From: an uncultured Clostridia bacterium
Lineage (GTDB): Bacteria; Bacillota; Clostridia; Saccharofermentanales; Saccharofermentanaceae
Length of the DNA: 54,527 nt
Assembly: GCA_905235455.1 (NCBI GenBank)
Contig: CAJOLL010000005.1
Coordinates: 1-54,527 of the forward strand
Direction of reading: 5' to 3'
A program made the position numbers and the translations under genes. The notes beneath the pieces are model-generated. The model had not been told where the DNA came from, did no database searches, and saw only the letters and a list, made by a program, of their open reading frames with translations. Shown here in pieces: positions 1 through 10,598 of this stretch (its first letter is position 1; each line of letters opens with the position of its first letter).

Positions 1-1510
1 GTCCGCGGTTCCCGACCATCGTATCGTATCCGTCCGGCTGCTTTTTGATAAATTCATCGATACTGGCGATCTTACAGGCTTTTTCGATTTCTTCATCCGT
101 TGCATCCGCTTTCGCATAAAGAAGATTTTCTTTAATGGTGCCGTTAAACAGATACGTATCCTGCGTTACTACACCAATCTGTTGACGAAGATACGTAAGA
201 TCAATGTCGCGGACGTCCTCACCGGCAATCTTGACGCTTCCTTCCAGGACATCATAAAGACGCGGAATAAAGTTTACGACCGTGGATTTACCGGACCCGG
301 ATGGGCCGACAATCGCGTACATCTTACCGCCCGGGACGGTAAACGAAACATCCTTGAGCAGTTCTTTTTCCGGAGTATAGGAAAACTTCACATGATCGAA
401 TACGATATCTTTATTTGTTACATCAGGTTTCACGCCATTCTCCGGAGATTTCAGCGGGTTCTCCCTGTCAAAATAATCGAAGATACGCGTGAAAAGCGCC
501 AGCGAGCGGGTAAAATCGACACCCAGGTTCATGAGCGATTCGACCGGACGATAAAGCCGGTTGATGAGTGCAACGGTCGCCGTTACGACACCGACGGTCA
601 GATTCGGATCGTATTTTTTGATGATGCAAATACCACCGGCAAAGTAGATCAAGAGCGGGCCTACCTGTGTAAACATACCCATCATGACGCGGAACCACTT
701 ACCGCTTCTCTGCTCTTTCAGAGATAAACGAGTTACCTGTTCGTTGACCTCAACGAAGTTCTCATACTCTTTATCTTCTCTCGTAAAAAGCTTGACGAGC
801 ATGGAACCGGAAACCGAAAGAGTTTCGTTAATGACCTGGTTAAGCTCATCGTTCTTTTCCTGGGTCTTCGTGAGAAGTTTATATCGGTTACGACCGACAT
901 TTCGTGTCGGAAGGATCAAAAGCGGAATAATGATGATCCCGACCAGAGCAAGAGGAACACTCATCATAAAAAGGGCAACAAGCGTCGTGATCACGGTGGC
1001 AAGATTGTTGATACAGCTCGAAAGTGTGTTGGAGATCACCGAGCTTACACCGGAAATATCAGTATTCATTCTTGTGATAATATCGCCCTGTTTTTCCGTG
1101 GTAAAAAAACTGTGCGGCATCCACTGCAGGTGACGATACATCTCGTTTTTCATGTCAAAGATGATACGCTGGGAGATCCACGCGTTAATGTAACTTTCGA
1201 TTACGCTGATGACCTGCGATGCGGTAAGGGCCGCAAATGCAGCAATCAGAAGTTTGATAAGAAGTCCGAGATCATCACCGAGAAGAGCCTTATCCACGAT
1301 CCTTCCCGTAATGATCGACGGGAGCAATCCGACTACCGCAGAAAGCAGGATCGATAAGAACACAAGAGCAAACTGAAGCTTATATGGCTTCATGTACGAA
1401 GCGATACGCTTGATGAGTTTCTTATCGACCTTCGGCTTATTCTTCTTCTCTTCTTCTGTCAGAAAACCACGCGGACCCATTCTCATCGGGCCCGGACCAC
1501 CCATTCCCAT
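1..1510 (-). CDS. ABC transporter, fused permease and ATP-binding protein (3' end cut by window)
   Basis: This is a type I ABC exporter half-transporter: an N-terminal six-helix membrane domain followed by a nucleotide-binding domain. The window holds about 503 codons. The start is the ATG at 1508-1510, seven to eight bases after a GGAG ribosome site, giving an N-terminus rich in Met, Gly and Pro (MGMGGPGPMRMGPRG) of the kind seen on Firmicutes heterodimeric exporters. The Walker A motif VGPSGSGKST and the Q-loop region (RQQIGVVTQDTYLFNGTI) are visible. The window ends at MVGNRG, just before the expected LSGGQ signature, so Walker B is not seen. It follows the 108-residue membrane protein by 12 bases and is probably the last gene shown of the polA-coaE run. 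The substrate cannot be inferred; a partner half-transporter, if any, would lie outside the window. Confidence 0.93.
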   Translation of the reverse strand, partial: MGMGGPGPMRMGPRGFLTEEEKKNKPKVDKKLIKRIASYMKPYKLQFALVFLSILLSAVVGLLPSIITGRIVDKALLGDDLGLLIKLLIAAFAALTASQVISVIESYINAWISQRIIFDMKNEMYRHLQWMPHSFFTTEKQGDIITRMNTDISGVSSVISNTLSSCINNLATVITTLVALFMMSVPLALVGIIIIPLLILPTRNVGRNRYKLLTKTQEKNDELNQVINETLSVSGSMLVKLFTREDKEYENFVEVNEQVTRLSLKEQRSGKWFRVMMGMFTQVGPLLIYFAGGICIIKKYDPNLTVGVVTATVALINRLYRPVESLMNLGVDFTRSLALFTRIFDYFDRENPLKSPENGVKPDVTNKDIVFDHVKFSYTPEKELLKDVSFTVPGGKMYAIVGPSGSGKSTVVNFIPRLYDVLEGSVKIAGEDVRDIDLTYLRQQIGVVTQDTYLFNGTIKENLLYAKADATDEEIEKACKIASIDEFIKKQPDGYDTMVGNRG

Positions 1511-1522
1511 TGCGATACTCCT

Positions 1523-1849
1523 TTACTCTGTCTGCTCTTTCGCTTCTTCATCTTCTTTCGGTTTTGGGGAATCCACAGGAGTTGTTTTGGCAAAAAGAAC
1601 TATCATCATTAGCGTGATCATACCACAGACCATCGTCGCCAGAATATCTGCCAGAATAAAGAAAAGGATCGGAAGATCTTTTTTAAAGATCGCAAGCAGC
1701 AGGATCATCAGGCATGCGGAAGAATATACGGCGGTTGAAGCACCTGCGAATTTCGAATACGGCTTCTTCTTAAGCGCCGTAAAGAAAAGCACCGTGACCG
1801 TCAGGGAAAAAGCCAAGAAAACCGACGATAAGATGATGCCTTCCGTCAT
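1523..1849 (-). CDS. Small membrane protein of unknown function, 108 aa
   Basis: I do not recognise this protein. It has about three hydrophobic segments (roughly residues 5-24, 38-55 and 60-85) and a charged tail rich in Glu, Lys and Pro from about residue 88. Its ATG overlaps the coaE stop codon in an ATGA arrangement, and it ends 12 bases before the ABC exporter start, so it is cotranscribed and probably translationally coupled with both. Codon use resembles the neighbours. The position suggests an accessory membrane factor, but nothing in the sequence gives a biochemical role. Confidence 0.75.
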   Translation of the reverse strand: MTEGIILSSVFLAFSLTVTVLFFTALKKKPYSKFAGASTAVYSSACLMILLLAIFKKDLPILFFILADILATMVCGMITLMMIVLFAKTTPVDSPKPKEDEEAKEQTE

Positions 1850-2454
1850 AGACGAATTCCCCGTTCATTCAGTTCTTCTTTTATATAAAGATCAATCTGC
1901 CCGTACAGTTCCTCGATCGTTCCGTCATTAACGAGCACCCGATCGGCAAGTTCCTCGTACTCTTCACGAGTCATCTGCATTGCCATTCTCTTTCGGGCAT
2001 CATCACGATCCATACCGCGAAGAACCAGTCTTTCCAGACGGATCTCGTCTCTGCTGCTGACGACAAGGATCTGATTGCAGACATCCACAAAACCATGTCT
2101 TACCGGGATCGGAACATCGAGAACGATCAGTTTGACTTTTCGTTCGGCGGCTTTTGCGATCTCTTCCCCGATCGTTGTGAGCACGTAATGATGCACGATC
2201 GAAGAAAGCTTGTCAAGTTTTTTCTTCTCGGTAAATACCAAGGAAGCGACATATTTTCTGTTCAGAGCACCATTCGCCGTAAGAGCTCTGGGACCGAAAA
2301 GCTCGGCGATCTCGGGAAGCGCGACACCTCCGACATCGGTGACTTTTCTGGAGATCTCGTCTGCATCGAGAACTTCGACTCCCTTATCCCGAAAGTATCC
2401 GGAAACAGTGCTTTTCCCGGTTCCGATACCTCCTGTAACACCTAAAACAAACAT
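1846..2454 (-). CDS. coaE: Dephospho-CoA kinase
   Basis: CoaE phosphorylates the 3'-hydroxyl of dephospho-CoA with ATP, the last step of coenzyme A synthesis, in the cytoplasm. The 202-residue length is normal for the family. The P-loop GGIGTGKST lies at residues 8-16, followed by the CoA-domain pattern with DADEISR and a later LDVPIPVRHG segment at the substrate site. The ATG at 2452-2454 is preceded by GGAGG six bases upstream. It sits 18 bases after polA, a common clostridial pairing, and overlaps the next gene by four bases. Confidence 0.97.
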   Translation of the reverse strand: MFVLGVTGGIGTGKSTVSGYFRDKGVEVLDADEISRKVTDVGGVALPEIAELFGPRALTANGALNRKYVASLVFTEKKKLDKLSSIVHHYVLTTIGEEIAKAAERKVKLIVLDVPIPVRHGFVDVCNQILVVSSRDEIRLERLVLRGMDRDDARKRMAMQMTREEYEELADRVLVNDGTIEELYGQIDLYIKEELNERGIRL

Positions 2455-2472
2455 CTCATTCCTCCACTTATG

Positions 2473-5244
2473 TCAGTGAGCTTCTGCCCATGTTTTTCCG
2501 ATCCTTGCTTCTGCAATGAGCGGCACATCCAGTTTGATCACGTTTTCCATCGCCTCGGAAAGCACTTTGGCCACTTCTTCCGCGACATCTTCCTTGGCTT
2601 CGACGATCAGTTCGTCGTGCACCTGAAGGATGAGTCCGGCATCAAATCCTTTTTCAGCAAGCGATTGCTCCGCACGATTCATCGCCATCTTGATAATATC
2701 TGCCGCAGTCCCCTGGATCGGGGTATTCATGGCGGCACGTTCACCGAAACTTCTGATGTTATAGTTCGCCGAAGTAAGTTCTTTGAGTATCCTTCTTCTT
2801 CCGAAGAGCGTGGAAACATAGCCCTTCTCCTTGCCTTCCTGCTTAAAGCCCTCCAGGCAGGGTTTGATTGTCGGGAACTGGCGATAATACTCTTCGATAT
2901 ACCGCTTGGCCTCATACACACTTACCCCGAGATCCTGAGAAAGCCCGTAATCACTTACTCCGTATACAATACTGAAATTCACGCGTTTGGCGGCCGCACG
3001 CATACCGGCATTGATCTTATCGGCAGGAACTCCGAAAATACCGCAGGCAGTTTTCGTATGAATGTCCCTTCCTTCGCGGAATGCCGAGATCATCTCTTCA
3101 TCGTGCGAAATAGCGGCAAGAAGCCTAAGTTCGATCTGCGAGTAGTCAGCATCAATCAGGACATACCCGTCCCTGGCAACAAAAGCCTCACGGATCAGTG
3201 ATCCCAGATCGGTTCTGATCGGGATATTCTGTAAGTTCGGATCCGAGGAAGAAAGTCTTCCCGTATTTGTCATGGCCTGGCTGAAGGTCGTATGTACGCG
3301 ACCGTCCGTTTCAGAAATACTCTTCTTTAAGCCCATGACAAATGTCGAATCAAGTTTCTGAATCTGCCGATACTCAAGGATCTTATTCACGATCGGATGA
3401 CGGTCACGGATCTTTTCGAGCTCCTCGGAATTTGTGGAATATCCTCCGCTGGCAAGTTTCTTTCCGGAAGGAAGACCGAGCTTATCGAAAAGCACGCTTC
3501 CGAGCTGCTTGGGAGAAAGAATGGTAAAATCCTCACCTGCCAGTTCATAGATCTCTTTTTCCAGTTCCCGGACTTTTTCGTCAAACTCTTTATGAAGCTG
3601 CTCTATCCTTTTGACATCGACAAGAACGCCCCGTCTCTCCATGCGGTCCAGAACCATGACCAGAGGCATCTCGATCTCATAGATCAGTTTTTCGATGCCT
3701 TGTTTCTCTATATCGGCTTTCTGATAGAACGAGAGCCATCTGGAAAGAAGCACCTGATAAGAAAAGTCGAGAACATCGTCTTCCGTGAGGTCTTTTGCTG
3801 TTTCAGGCATTGCATCGAGCAGTGCAAAAAGATTCTGCTGACGGTTCCGATTCTTATCGTCTTCTTTGGCTTTTCCGTAGTCTTGAAGGATCGGGAACGG
3901 ACGATGCGTGCCATGCTCGAGAAGCATCTCGAAAGAAGGATCCGCTCCCTCGATCGAGTTCAGGACATAGCCTGCGATCTCAACATCAAAGACATGATCG
4001 AATAAAAGCCCTTCTTCCAAAAGTTTGAAATGATTCTTTGCGCTGTAAACGATCGGCGCTGTATCTTTCGATGTTCCGACACCTGCTTGATATAAAGAGG
4101 AAAGCACACTCTTTATATCGTCCTCATGTGACCAGACATAGATCTGGTCTTCAGATACGGAAAGGCCGAGGACAGGGCCGCTATGACCATAAAGATCGAT
4201 CGCGGCGGGATTTTCTTCGGATATTTTCGGAAGAATCGTTTTCATCGAAGATGTAACGTCGTCATTGAGATGAATCTCCGGTCTTTTTCCGGAAAGCTTC
4301 GGGTACCCGGCTTCTTCTTCGGTCTCTTCCACTACCGGCGTTGCTTCGGCAACAGACGCCTCGTCGATATGCCACTTCTTCATCTGGGCTCGGAACCCAT
4401 ACTTATAAAAGCATTTTGCTGCAGATGCATTATCCAGAGGCTTCCTTAAGAGTTCATCGAGAGTGATACCGATTTTTGCATCCGTGATGATCCTGCTAAG
4501 CATCAGGGACATATAGGCATTTTCTTTATCTGTTTCAAGTTTTTCGCGAAGTTTCGGGCTCAGCTCGGAAAGGTGCTCATAAAGACCGTCGAGGGTCTTA
4601 TATTTTCTGACCAGATCCATCGCACCCTTCTCGCCGATACCTTTTACACCCGGGATATTATCGGAACTGTCGCCCATAAGTGCTTTTGCCGTAACAAAAT
4701 CGGAAGCCGAAATGCCGTATCGTTCCTGAAAAAGGGCTTCATCATAGTAATCTGTGCCTGATCCGTCCTTTTTCGTGACCGGCATGATCACCTTCGTATG
4801 CTCATCGATCAGCTGAAAGTCATCCTTATCTCCGCTTAAGATAAAGACTTCAAATCCGGCATCAACACCCATAGTCTTCAGCGTGCCGATCAAATCGTCC
4901 GCTTCAAGGCCTTCCTGTTCATAACGCGGGAAACCCATGGCGTCGAGGACTTCTTTAAGAACGGGCATCTGGGCCGCCAGATCATCCGGCATACCCTTTC
5001 TGGTCCCCTTGTATGCGGCGTATGCCTTATGACGGAAAGTCGGTGCCTTGAGATCGAAAAGCGTGCAGGTGTGCGTCGGTTCGACTTCAGAGATATACTT
5101 CGAGAGAGTATTCAGATAGATGTTGACCGCTCCCGTAGGAGTGCCGTCCGGTGCCGTCAGATTATTCCGTCCCGCAGTCGCATAGTAGGAACGGTTGATG
5201 ATACTATTACCATCTACCAGAAGTAATCGTTTGGCATCAGACAT
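2473..5244 (-). CDS. polA: DNA polymerase I
   Basis: Family A polymerase for Okazaki fragment processing and repair, 923 residues, full length. The N-terminal 5'-3' exonuclease domain spans about residues 1-290 (VDGNSIINRSYYA, EADDLIGTL, ILSGDKDDFQL, MGDSSDNIPGVKGIG). The middle 3'-5' exonuclease-like domain (about 320-500) lacks the DxE metal ligands; the equivalent stretch reads AIDLYGHSG, so proofreading is probably lost, as in Bacillus and Thermus Pol I. The polymerase domain (about 540-923) keeps motif A (DADYSQIELRLLAAIS), motif B (RAAAKRVNFSIVYG) and motif C (LQVHDELIVEA). The start has GGAG eight bases upstream. It lies between the activase gene and coaE. Confidence 0.98.
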   Translation of the reverse strand: MSDAKRLLLVDGNSIINRSYYATAGRNNLTAPDGTPTGAVNIYLNTLSKYISEVEPTHTCTLFDLKAPTFRHKAYAAYKGTRKGMPDDLAAQMPVLKEVLDAMGFPRYEQEGLEADDLIGTLKTMGVDAGFEVFILSGDKDDFQLIDEHTKVIMPVTKKDGSGTDYYDEALFQERYGISASDFVTAKALMGDSSDNIPGVKGIGEKGAMDLVRKYKTLDGLYEHLSELSPKLREKLETDKENAYMSLMLSRIITDAKIGITLDELLRKPLDNASAAKCFYKYGFRAQMKKWHIDEASVAEATPVVEETEEEAGYPKLSGKRPEIHLNDDVTSSMKTILPKISEENPAAIDLYGHSGPVLGLSVSEDQIYVWSHEDDIKSVLSSLYQAGVGTSKDTAPIVYSAKNHFKLLEEGLLFDHVFDVEIAGYVLNSIEGADPSFEMLLEHGTHRPFPILQDYGKAKEDDKNRNRQQNLFALLDAMPETAKDLTEDDVLDFSYQVLLSRWLSFYQKADIEKQGIEKLIYEIEMPLVMVLDRMERRGVLVDVKRIEQLHKEFDEKVRELEKEIYELAGEDFTILSPKQLGSVLFDKLGLPSGKKLASGGYSTNSEELEKIRDRHPIVNKILEYRQIQKLDSTFVMGLKKSISETDGRVHTTFSQAMTNTGRLSSSDPNLQNIPIRTDLGSLIREAFVARDGYVLIDADYSQIELRLLAAISHDEEMISAFREGRDIHTKTACGIFGVPADKINAGMRAAAKRVNFSIVYGVSDYGLSQDLGVSVYEAKRYIEEYYRQFPTIKPCLEGFKQEGKEKGYVSTLFGRRRILKELTSANYNIRSFGERAAMNTPIQGTAADIIKMAMNRAEQSLAEKGFDAGLILQVHDELIVEAKEDVAEEVAKVLSEAMENVIKLDVPLIAEARIGKTWAEAH

Positions 5245-5262
5245 ATCGGTATCTCCCCAGGT

Positions 5263-8200
5263 TTATATATTCTTCTTTTCTGCTTCCTGTCGCTTCATTT
5301 CCTCACGGTAATGCGCCGTGCTGACCATAAGCTTAATGCGGTTGAGCTGGTTGGCTTCACTGGCACCCGGATCATAGTCGATCGGAATAATGTTACTCTC
5401 AGGATACTGGCGGCGGAGTTCTTTGATCATACCTTTACCGGTAACGTGATTCGGAAGGCATGCAAAAGGCTGTGCACAGATGATGTTCGGAACACCGCTC
5501 TCGATCAGTTCGATCATCTCGGCAGTCAGGAACCATCCCTCACCGTTGTTGTTACCACAAGAAAGAACGTTTTCTGCTTTTTTCGCCATATGACGGATGC
5601 TCTGAGGCAACTGGAATTTGCCGGTTTCCTCCATCTTCTTGATGATATGGCTTCTATATGACTGCAGAAGATCGATGCCTCGGTTAGAAAGCCAGGCACT
5701 CTTCTTACTTCTTCCGAGATGCTCGGCTGCCCAGACAGGCCCCATCGAGCAGTACAGGAAGAAGTCCAGAAGTCCCGGAACGACAGCCTCACATCCCTCC
5801 TGTTCAATAACGTCCACCGCATGGTTATTGGCATCCGGCTGGAACTTTACGAGGATCTCGCCGACCAGACCGACGCGCGGTTTTCTCGGGATATCGAGCA
5901 TCGGGAACTTATCGAAGGTATCGATCGTTGCATCGATCATTCTTCTAAAGGAAGAAGGACGTGCGACCTTTGTGCAATGCAACTCTGCAAGAAGATCTTC
6001 CACAGCCTTCTTTTCTTCATCGTTAAGTGGCGCATTTTTGCAGACCTCGGCCATGATGTACTCGGTCGTGATATCTTCGAACTTCTCCTTCGGGTTGAAG
6101 AACAGTTTACCGCAGCGGTTCCAGAACTGATAAAGAGCATTGGCAGAGCCCTTTACCTTCTCATACGGACGAACACGAAGGAGAAGCGTCTGAAGCATAT
6201 CACCGTAACAGATCGCCCGAAGCGCACTGTTGATAAACGGAAGTGTCGGACGGAAGCCCGGATTCTTTTCGAATTGCTGTACGGAAAGGGCAATTACGGG
6301 AATATCACCGTAACCTGCCTCGCGCAGTGCTTTTCTAAGGAAAGCGACGTAGTTCGTGGCACGGCATCCGCCACCGGTCTGCGTGATCAGGACCGTGGTG
6401 TTATCACGATCGACATCACCTGAAAGGATCGCATTGATCATCTGTCCGACAACGATAACCGTCGGGAAGCATGCATCATTATTGACAAATCGAAGACCAC
6501 ACTCGATATCCGCCTGAGTTGCTTCTTTCAAGACTTTGAGCTTATATCCGTGGTTATGGAAGACCGCCTCTACGAATTCGAATTCAATCGGCGCCATCTG
6601 CGGTGCGAGGATCGTATGCCGCTTTTTGTGTTCCTCGGTAAAAGGAACTCGCTTGATCGTATAGGACTTCTTCTCACGCTTGACCATCGTGCCTTCTTCT
6701 CTTGCCGCCTCACGCTCATCCATAGCCACCTTCAGGGAACGCATACGGATACGGGCAGCACCGAGATTACTGACCTCATCGATCTTAAGGAGAGTATAAA
6801 GTTTTCCCTGGGATTCCAAGATCTCCTGCACCTGATCGGAAGTAACGGCATCAAGACCGCAACCGAAAGACGTCAGCTGGACAAGCTCCAGATTATCGTT
6901 GGTAGCCACATATGCTGCGGCTTCATAAAGGCGCGTGTGATACATCCACTGGTCGATGACGCGGATCGGACGTTCCAGCCTTCCCGGAACGGCGACACTA
7001 TCTTCACTTAAGACGGCGAGCCCTAAAGAATTGATCATCTCCGGAATACCGTGATGGATCTCAGGATCCGTGTGATACGGACGTCCGGAAAGAACAATAC
7101 CCTTCTGGCCTGTTCTCTCAAGTTCCTCGATAACCTCCTGTCCTTTTCTGCGGATATCGGCCTTGTACTCATCATACTCTTTATTACCTGCGGCTACGGC
7201 ATTTGCGGCTTCCTCCCTGGTGACGCCGAAATCAGAAAGCGCAATCGCCAGCTGTTCGGCAAGAGCCTCATCGTTATCAAGCGGCAGGAAAGGATTGAGA
7301 TATTTGATCCCCTTGTCCCGGATATTCTCGAGGTTATTGCGGATAACTTCCGGATAAGAAGCTACGATCGGGCAGTTAAAGTGGTTGCCGGACTGTTTGT
7401 TCTCATGACGCTCATAAGGGACATCCGGATAGAAGATCGTCTTGATCCCCTTCTCGATCAGTGCCTCGATATGACCGTGAACAAGCTTTGCCGGATAACA
7501 GACACTCTCGGAAGGGATGGAATCCATGCCCTTCTCGAAAAGCTCATGGTTCGATCTTGGTGAGATGATGACCGAGAAACCGAGTTCCGTCAGCACCGTG
7601 AACCAGAAAGGATAGTTCTCGTACATATTCAGTGCTCTCGGAATACCGATCTCCCCTCTCGGAGCCTTATCCTTGGCCAGCGGCTTATAGCGGAATGTTC
7701 GCGCATACTTATAAGCGATCAGGTTCGGAAGAGTGTCTTTTGCCTTCTCCTTGCCTTCACCTCTTTCGCAGCGATTACCGGAAATGAAGCGTTCGCCGTT
7801 GCTGAAAGTGGAGATCGTAAGCTTACAATGGTTCGTACAAAGAGGACATGTTGTCATCTCCGTCGTCATATCGAAGTTGTTGAGATCCTCCAGTCCGAGA
7901 AGCCCGGAGACCTTCTGGTCTTTCGGCATGCGCTTTTTCGCAATGATCGCCGCGCCAAAAGCACCCATCAGTCCGGCTACGTTCGGACGGATCACCTCAC
8001 GGCCGGAAATGAGTTCGAAACAGCGGAGGATCGCATCGTTTAAGAATGTACCGCCCTGTACGACGATCTTCTTACCGAGTTCCTGTGTATCGCGTATCTT
8101 AATAACTTTATAAAGAGCATTACGGACGACAGAATAGGAAAGACCCGCGGAAATATCTCCGACTGTCGCGCCTTCCTTCTGCGCCTGCTTGACTTTGGAA

Positions 8201-9657
8201 TTCATGAATACCGTACATCTTGTACCGAGATCCACCGGATTCTCCGCGGAAAGCGCCTCGATCGAGAATGTATGCGCATCCATATTCAGGTTTTCGGCGA
8301 AGGTCTGGATAAAAGAGCCGCAGCCGGAAGAACATGCTTCATTGAGCATGATGGAGTCGATGACTCCGTTTCTGATCTTCATGCACTTCATGTCCTGACC
8401 GCCGATATCGATGATGAAATCAACATCCGGGCAGAAATACTTCGCAGACTGAAAGTGCGCCATGGTTTCGATCTCGCCGAGATCCACGCCGAGTGCGGCA
8501 CGAATGATATTTTCACCGTATCCGGTCACACAGCTGTTAGCGATATAAGTCTCCGGCGGCATCTGTTCATAGAGCTGTTTGATGATATTAACGGCGCTCT
8601 TTACAGGATTACCCTGGTTACTGGCATAGTAAGTATAGACCATCTGACCTTCTTCATTAATGAGAACCGCTTTCGTCGTCGTACTGCCGGCATCGATACC
8701 GAGATAGCACGGACCCTTCTGTTTCGAGAGCTGATAAAGATCAAGAGTTGCTTTCTGATGACGTTCGTCGAACAGTTCTTTTTCATGAGCATTTGCAAAA
8801 AGCGGCGCGATGCGCTTAATATCCGGTTCAAAACCTTCTCTGCTCGCAAAGGAAGAGATCAGATCGGAAAGTTTTACCGGTTCACCTTTTGCACCGAGAG
8901 CGGCACCAAGTGCAACATAGATCTGGGCATTATCCGGGATCCAGAAAGATTTAACCTGTTTTTCAAGGGTCCTCTCAAATGCTTTGCGAAGCTCGGAATT
9001 GAAAAACAACGGACCGCCGAGGAAAGCAATATGTCCTCTGATCGGACGTCCGCAGGCAAGACCGGCAATCGTCTGATTCACTACGGCCTGGAAGATCGAA
9101 GCCGCAAGGTCTTCCTTCGCAGCACCTTCGTTAATGAGCGGCTGCAGGTCACTTTTGGCAAATACGCCACAGCGCGACGCAATCGTATACAGCGTCGTGT
9201 AAGACTTGGCAAGTTCATTCAGACCATCTGCATCCGTACGAAGAAGCGTGGCCATCTGGTCGATAAAGGCACCGGTACCACCGGCACATGTACCGTTCAT
9301 ACGTTGTTCCGGAACAGGATGCAGATACGTGATCTTGGCATCCTCACCACCGAGTTCGATAATAACATCCGTTTCCGGATGATACTTCGTGATCGCCACC
9401 GTCTCGGCAATCACCTCCTGAACAAAATCAAGGCCCAGCCATTTTGCTACGGAAAGGCCGCCGGATCCGGTGATCTGTACCCGAGCCTCCAAGCCCGGGA
9501 ACTTCTTATTTACTTCTTCAAATGCGTTCAGCAGTTCTCCTGCAATATCCGAGTGGTGTCTCCGATATTCCGAATAGATCACATTCTCATCTTCCGTGAT
9601 TACGATCTTAATCGTTGTTGAGCCGATATCCAGGCCCATTCTTCTTACTTGTTCCAT
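5263..9657 (-). CDS. Acyl-CoA dehydratase activase-related protein, two activator domains plus DUF2229/HgdB-like region
   Basis: A 1464-residue member of the BcrAD/BadFG/HgdC activator superfamily, whose members use ATP and a bridging 4Fe-4S cluster to fire electrons into 2-hydroxyacyl-CoA dehydratases. The first ASKHA ATPase domain begins at LDIGSTTIK (residue 9) with candidate cluster cysteines C124 ([11 protein letters not shown]) and C163 ([10 protein letters not shown]). The second begins at IDAGSTTTK (residue 321) with C442/C446 and C481. A cysteine group at C604, C607, C611 and C630 follows, then a DUF2229-like region (from about 665) and a C-terminal HgdB-like part. Tandem activator domains could form an internal pseudo-dimer. 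No dehydratase subunit genes lie nearby, so the substrate is unknown. The length is in line with large clostridial homologues. The ribosome site before the chosen ATG is weak; MGLDIG at residue 7 is an alternative start. Confidence 0.93.
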   Translation of the reverse strand: MEQVRRMGLDIGSTTIKIVITEDENVIYSEYRRHHSDIAGELLNAFEEVNKKFPGLEARVQITGSGGLSVAKWLGLDFVQEVIAETVAITKYHPETDVIIELGGEDAKITYLHPVPEQRMNGTCAGGTGAFIDQMATLLRTDADGLNELAKSYTTLYTIASRCGVFAKSDLQPLINEGAAKEDLAASIFQAVVNQTIAGLACGRPIRGHIAFLGGPLFFNSELRKAFERTLEKQVKSFWIPDNAQIYVALGAALGAKGEPVKLSDLISSFASREGFEPDIKRIAPLFANAHEKELFDERHQKATLDLYQLSKQKGPCYLGIDAGSTTTKAVLINEEGQMVYTYYASNQGNPVKSAVNIIKQLYEQMPPETYIANSCVTGYGENIIRAALGVDLGEIETMAHFQSAKYFCPDVDFIIDIGGQDMKCMKIRNGVIDSIMLNEACSSGCGSFIQTFAENLNMDAHTFSIEALSAENPVDLGTRCTVFMNSKVKQAQKEGATVGDISAGLSYSVVRNALYKVIKIRDTQELGKKIVVQGGTFLNDAILRCFELISGREVIRPNVAGLMGAFGAAIIAKKRMPKDQKVSGLLGLEDLNNFDMTTEMTTCPLCTNHCKLTISTFSNGERFISGNRCERGEGKEKAKDTLPNLIAYKYARTFRYKPLAKDKAPRGEIGIPRALNMYENYPFWFTVLTELGFSVIISPRSNHELFEKGMDSIPSESVCYPAKLVHGHIEALIEKGIKTIFYPDVPYERHENKQSGNHFNCPIVASYPEVIRNNLENIRDKGIKYLNPFLPLDNDEALAEQLAIALSDFGVTREEAANAVAAGNKEYDEYKADIRRKGQEVIEELERTGQKGIVLSGRPYHTDPEIHHGIPEMINSLGLAVLSEDSVAVPGRLERPIRVIDQWMYHTRLYEAAAYVATNDNLELVQLTSFGCGLDAVTSDQVQEILESQGKLYTLLKIDEVSNLGAARIRMRSLKVAMDEREAAREEGTMVKREKKSYTIKRVPFTEEHKKRHTILAPQMAPIEFEFVEAVFHNHGYKLKVLKEATQADIECGLRFVNNDACFPTVIVVGQMINAILSGDVDRDNTTVLITQTGGGCRATNYVAFLRKALREAGYGDIPVIALSVQQFEKNPGFRPTLPFINSALRAICYGDMLQTLLLRVRPYEKVKGSANALYQFWNRCGKLFFNPKEKFEDITTEYIMAEVCKNAPLNDEEKKAVEDLLAELHCTKVARPSSFRRMIDATIDTFDKFPMLDIPRKPRVGLVGEILVKFQPDANNHAVDVIEQEGCEAVVPGLLDFFLYCSMGPVWAAEHLGRSKKSAWLSNRGIDLLQSYRSHIIKKMEETGKFQLPQSIRHMAKKAENVLSCGNNNGEGWFLTAEMIELIESGVPNIICAQPFACLPNHVTGKGMIKELRRQYPESNIIPIDYDPGASEANQLNRIKLMVSTAHYREEMKRQEAEKKNI

Positions 9658-9687
9658 GAATACTTCTCTTTCCCCTTACTTTTCCTT

Positions 9688-10542
9688 CTATTCGTCTCTC
9701 TTTTTCAAATTCTTCCCCTTAAGTGTCTCCTTGGTCTTCACTTCGGTATCCTTTTTCGCGGAAGGCTTAACGGAAGCCCGGGAAGAAGTCTGACTTCTTT
9801 TCGTGCCCCTTCCTTCCTCTGCCATTTTTGCTTTGCCCGCTTCCCTAAGCGCTTTTTCCGTTTCACGCACCATCTTTCTCTTCAAAAGACGCTGCTTTTT
9901 CTTCTCTTCCTTCTCTTCGATCGCTGCGGAAGTCTTTTTGAACTCCTGAAGACGAGTCGCCGCATTCTTTATGAAACGCTTTCTGATGTCTTCGTGCTCG
10001 GACAGATTCTTCCGAAACTCATCATCCAGGCAAAGACAAAGTCTTTCGTCCGGAATCCCGAGATTCAGATCGAACGGCTGGTTATAGACATCATGTGTCG
10101 TTAAATGCAGGATCTCACAGGCCTTCACCACATTCTTCTCATAATCGGGAAACTCCCCCTTTAAGCCCAAAGGAAGCATCAGTCCGGTAAAATTGACATG
10201 AACATATGGAAGATTGCGGGAAAAAATAAGATGCAGCGACAGAAGTTTCATATACGATTCCAGAGCGATAAATTCCTGATCGCAGATCAATGAGACTGCC
10301 CCCTTCGGAGCAATCGTTGCAATATCCGAAAACTCGTTTTCAAAGCCTTCCGACCACAGATAGTAAAGTTCCCTGTAGACGGCCATTTCAAACTCGTCGT
10401 AATCTCTTGTGAGAGGCTTCGCAAGAATATCCGCGCCGATCTGAAAAATGTAATTCAAATATTCCTTCTCCTGAGGGGCCGAAACACCCGCCCATTTGAA
10501 GTATGCGGCTATATCTCTGGCATTATACAGATAGTTGATCAT
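9688..10542 (-). CDS. Hypothetical protein with basic low-complexity C-terminus, 284 aa
   Basis: I do not recognise the family. Residues 1 to about 195 look globular (start MINYLYNARDIAAYFKWAG), without signal peptide or membrane segment. From about residue 195 the sequence turns into a Lys/Arg/Glu-rich tail (EEKEEKKKQRLLKRK) likely to be coiled-coil or disordered and able to bind nucleic acid. The start chosen is the ATG at 10540-10542, which has AGGAG six bases upstream; an in-frame ATG 36 bases earlier has no ribosome site. The gene ends 30 bases before the activase and is probably the first gene of the run leading into polA. Confidence 0.82.
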   Translation of the reverse strand: MINYLYNARDIAAYFKWAGVSAPQEKEYLNYIFQIGADILAKPLTRDYDEFEMAVYRELYYLWSEGFENEFSDIATIAPKGAVSLICDQEFIALESYMKLLSLHLIFSRNLPYVHVNFTGLMLPLGLKGEFPDYEKNVVKACEILHLTTHDVYNQPFDLNLGIPDERLCLCLDDEFRKNLSEHEDIRKRFIKNAATRLQEFKKTSAAIEEKEEKKKQRLLKRKMVRETEKALREAGKAKMAEEGRGTKRSQTSSRASVKPSAKKDTEVKTKETLKGKNLKKRDE

Positions 10543-10598
10543 AAAATCTCCTAAGAACGCAATTTCGTGACATATCATTATACCACAAAAAACTATTC

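Noticed and set aside
2490-5244. Possible proofreading activity in PolA
   Set aside because: The 3'-5' exonuclease region lacks the DxE metal ligands, so only the fold remains.
8272-9621. 449-codon plus-strand open frame opposite the activase gene
   Set aside because: It lies wholly inside a well-supported gene on the other strand, has no recognisable domain and its composition follows from the codon pattern of the real gene.
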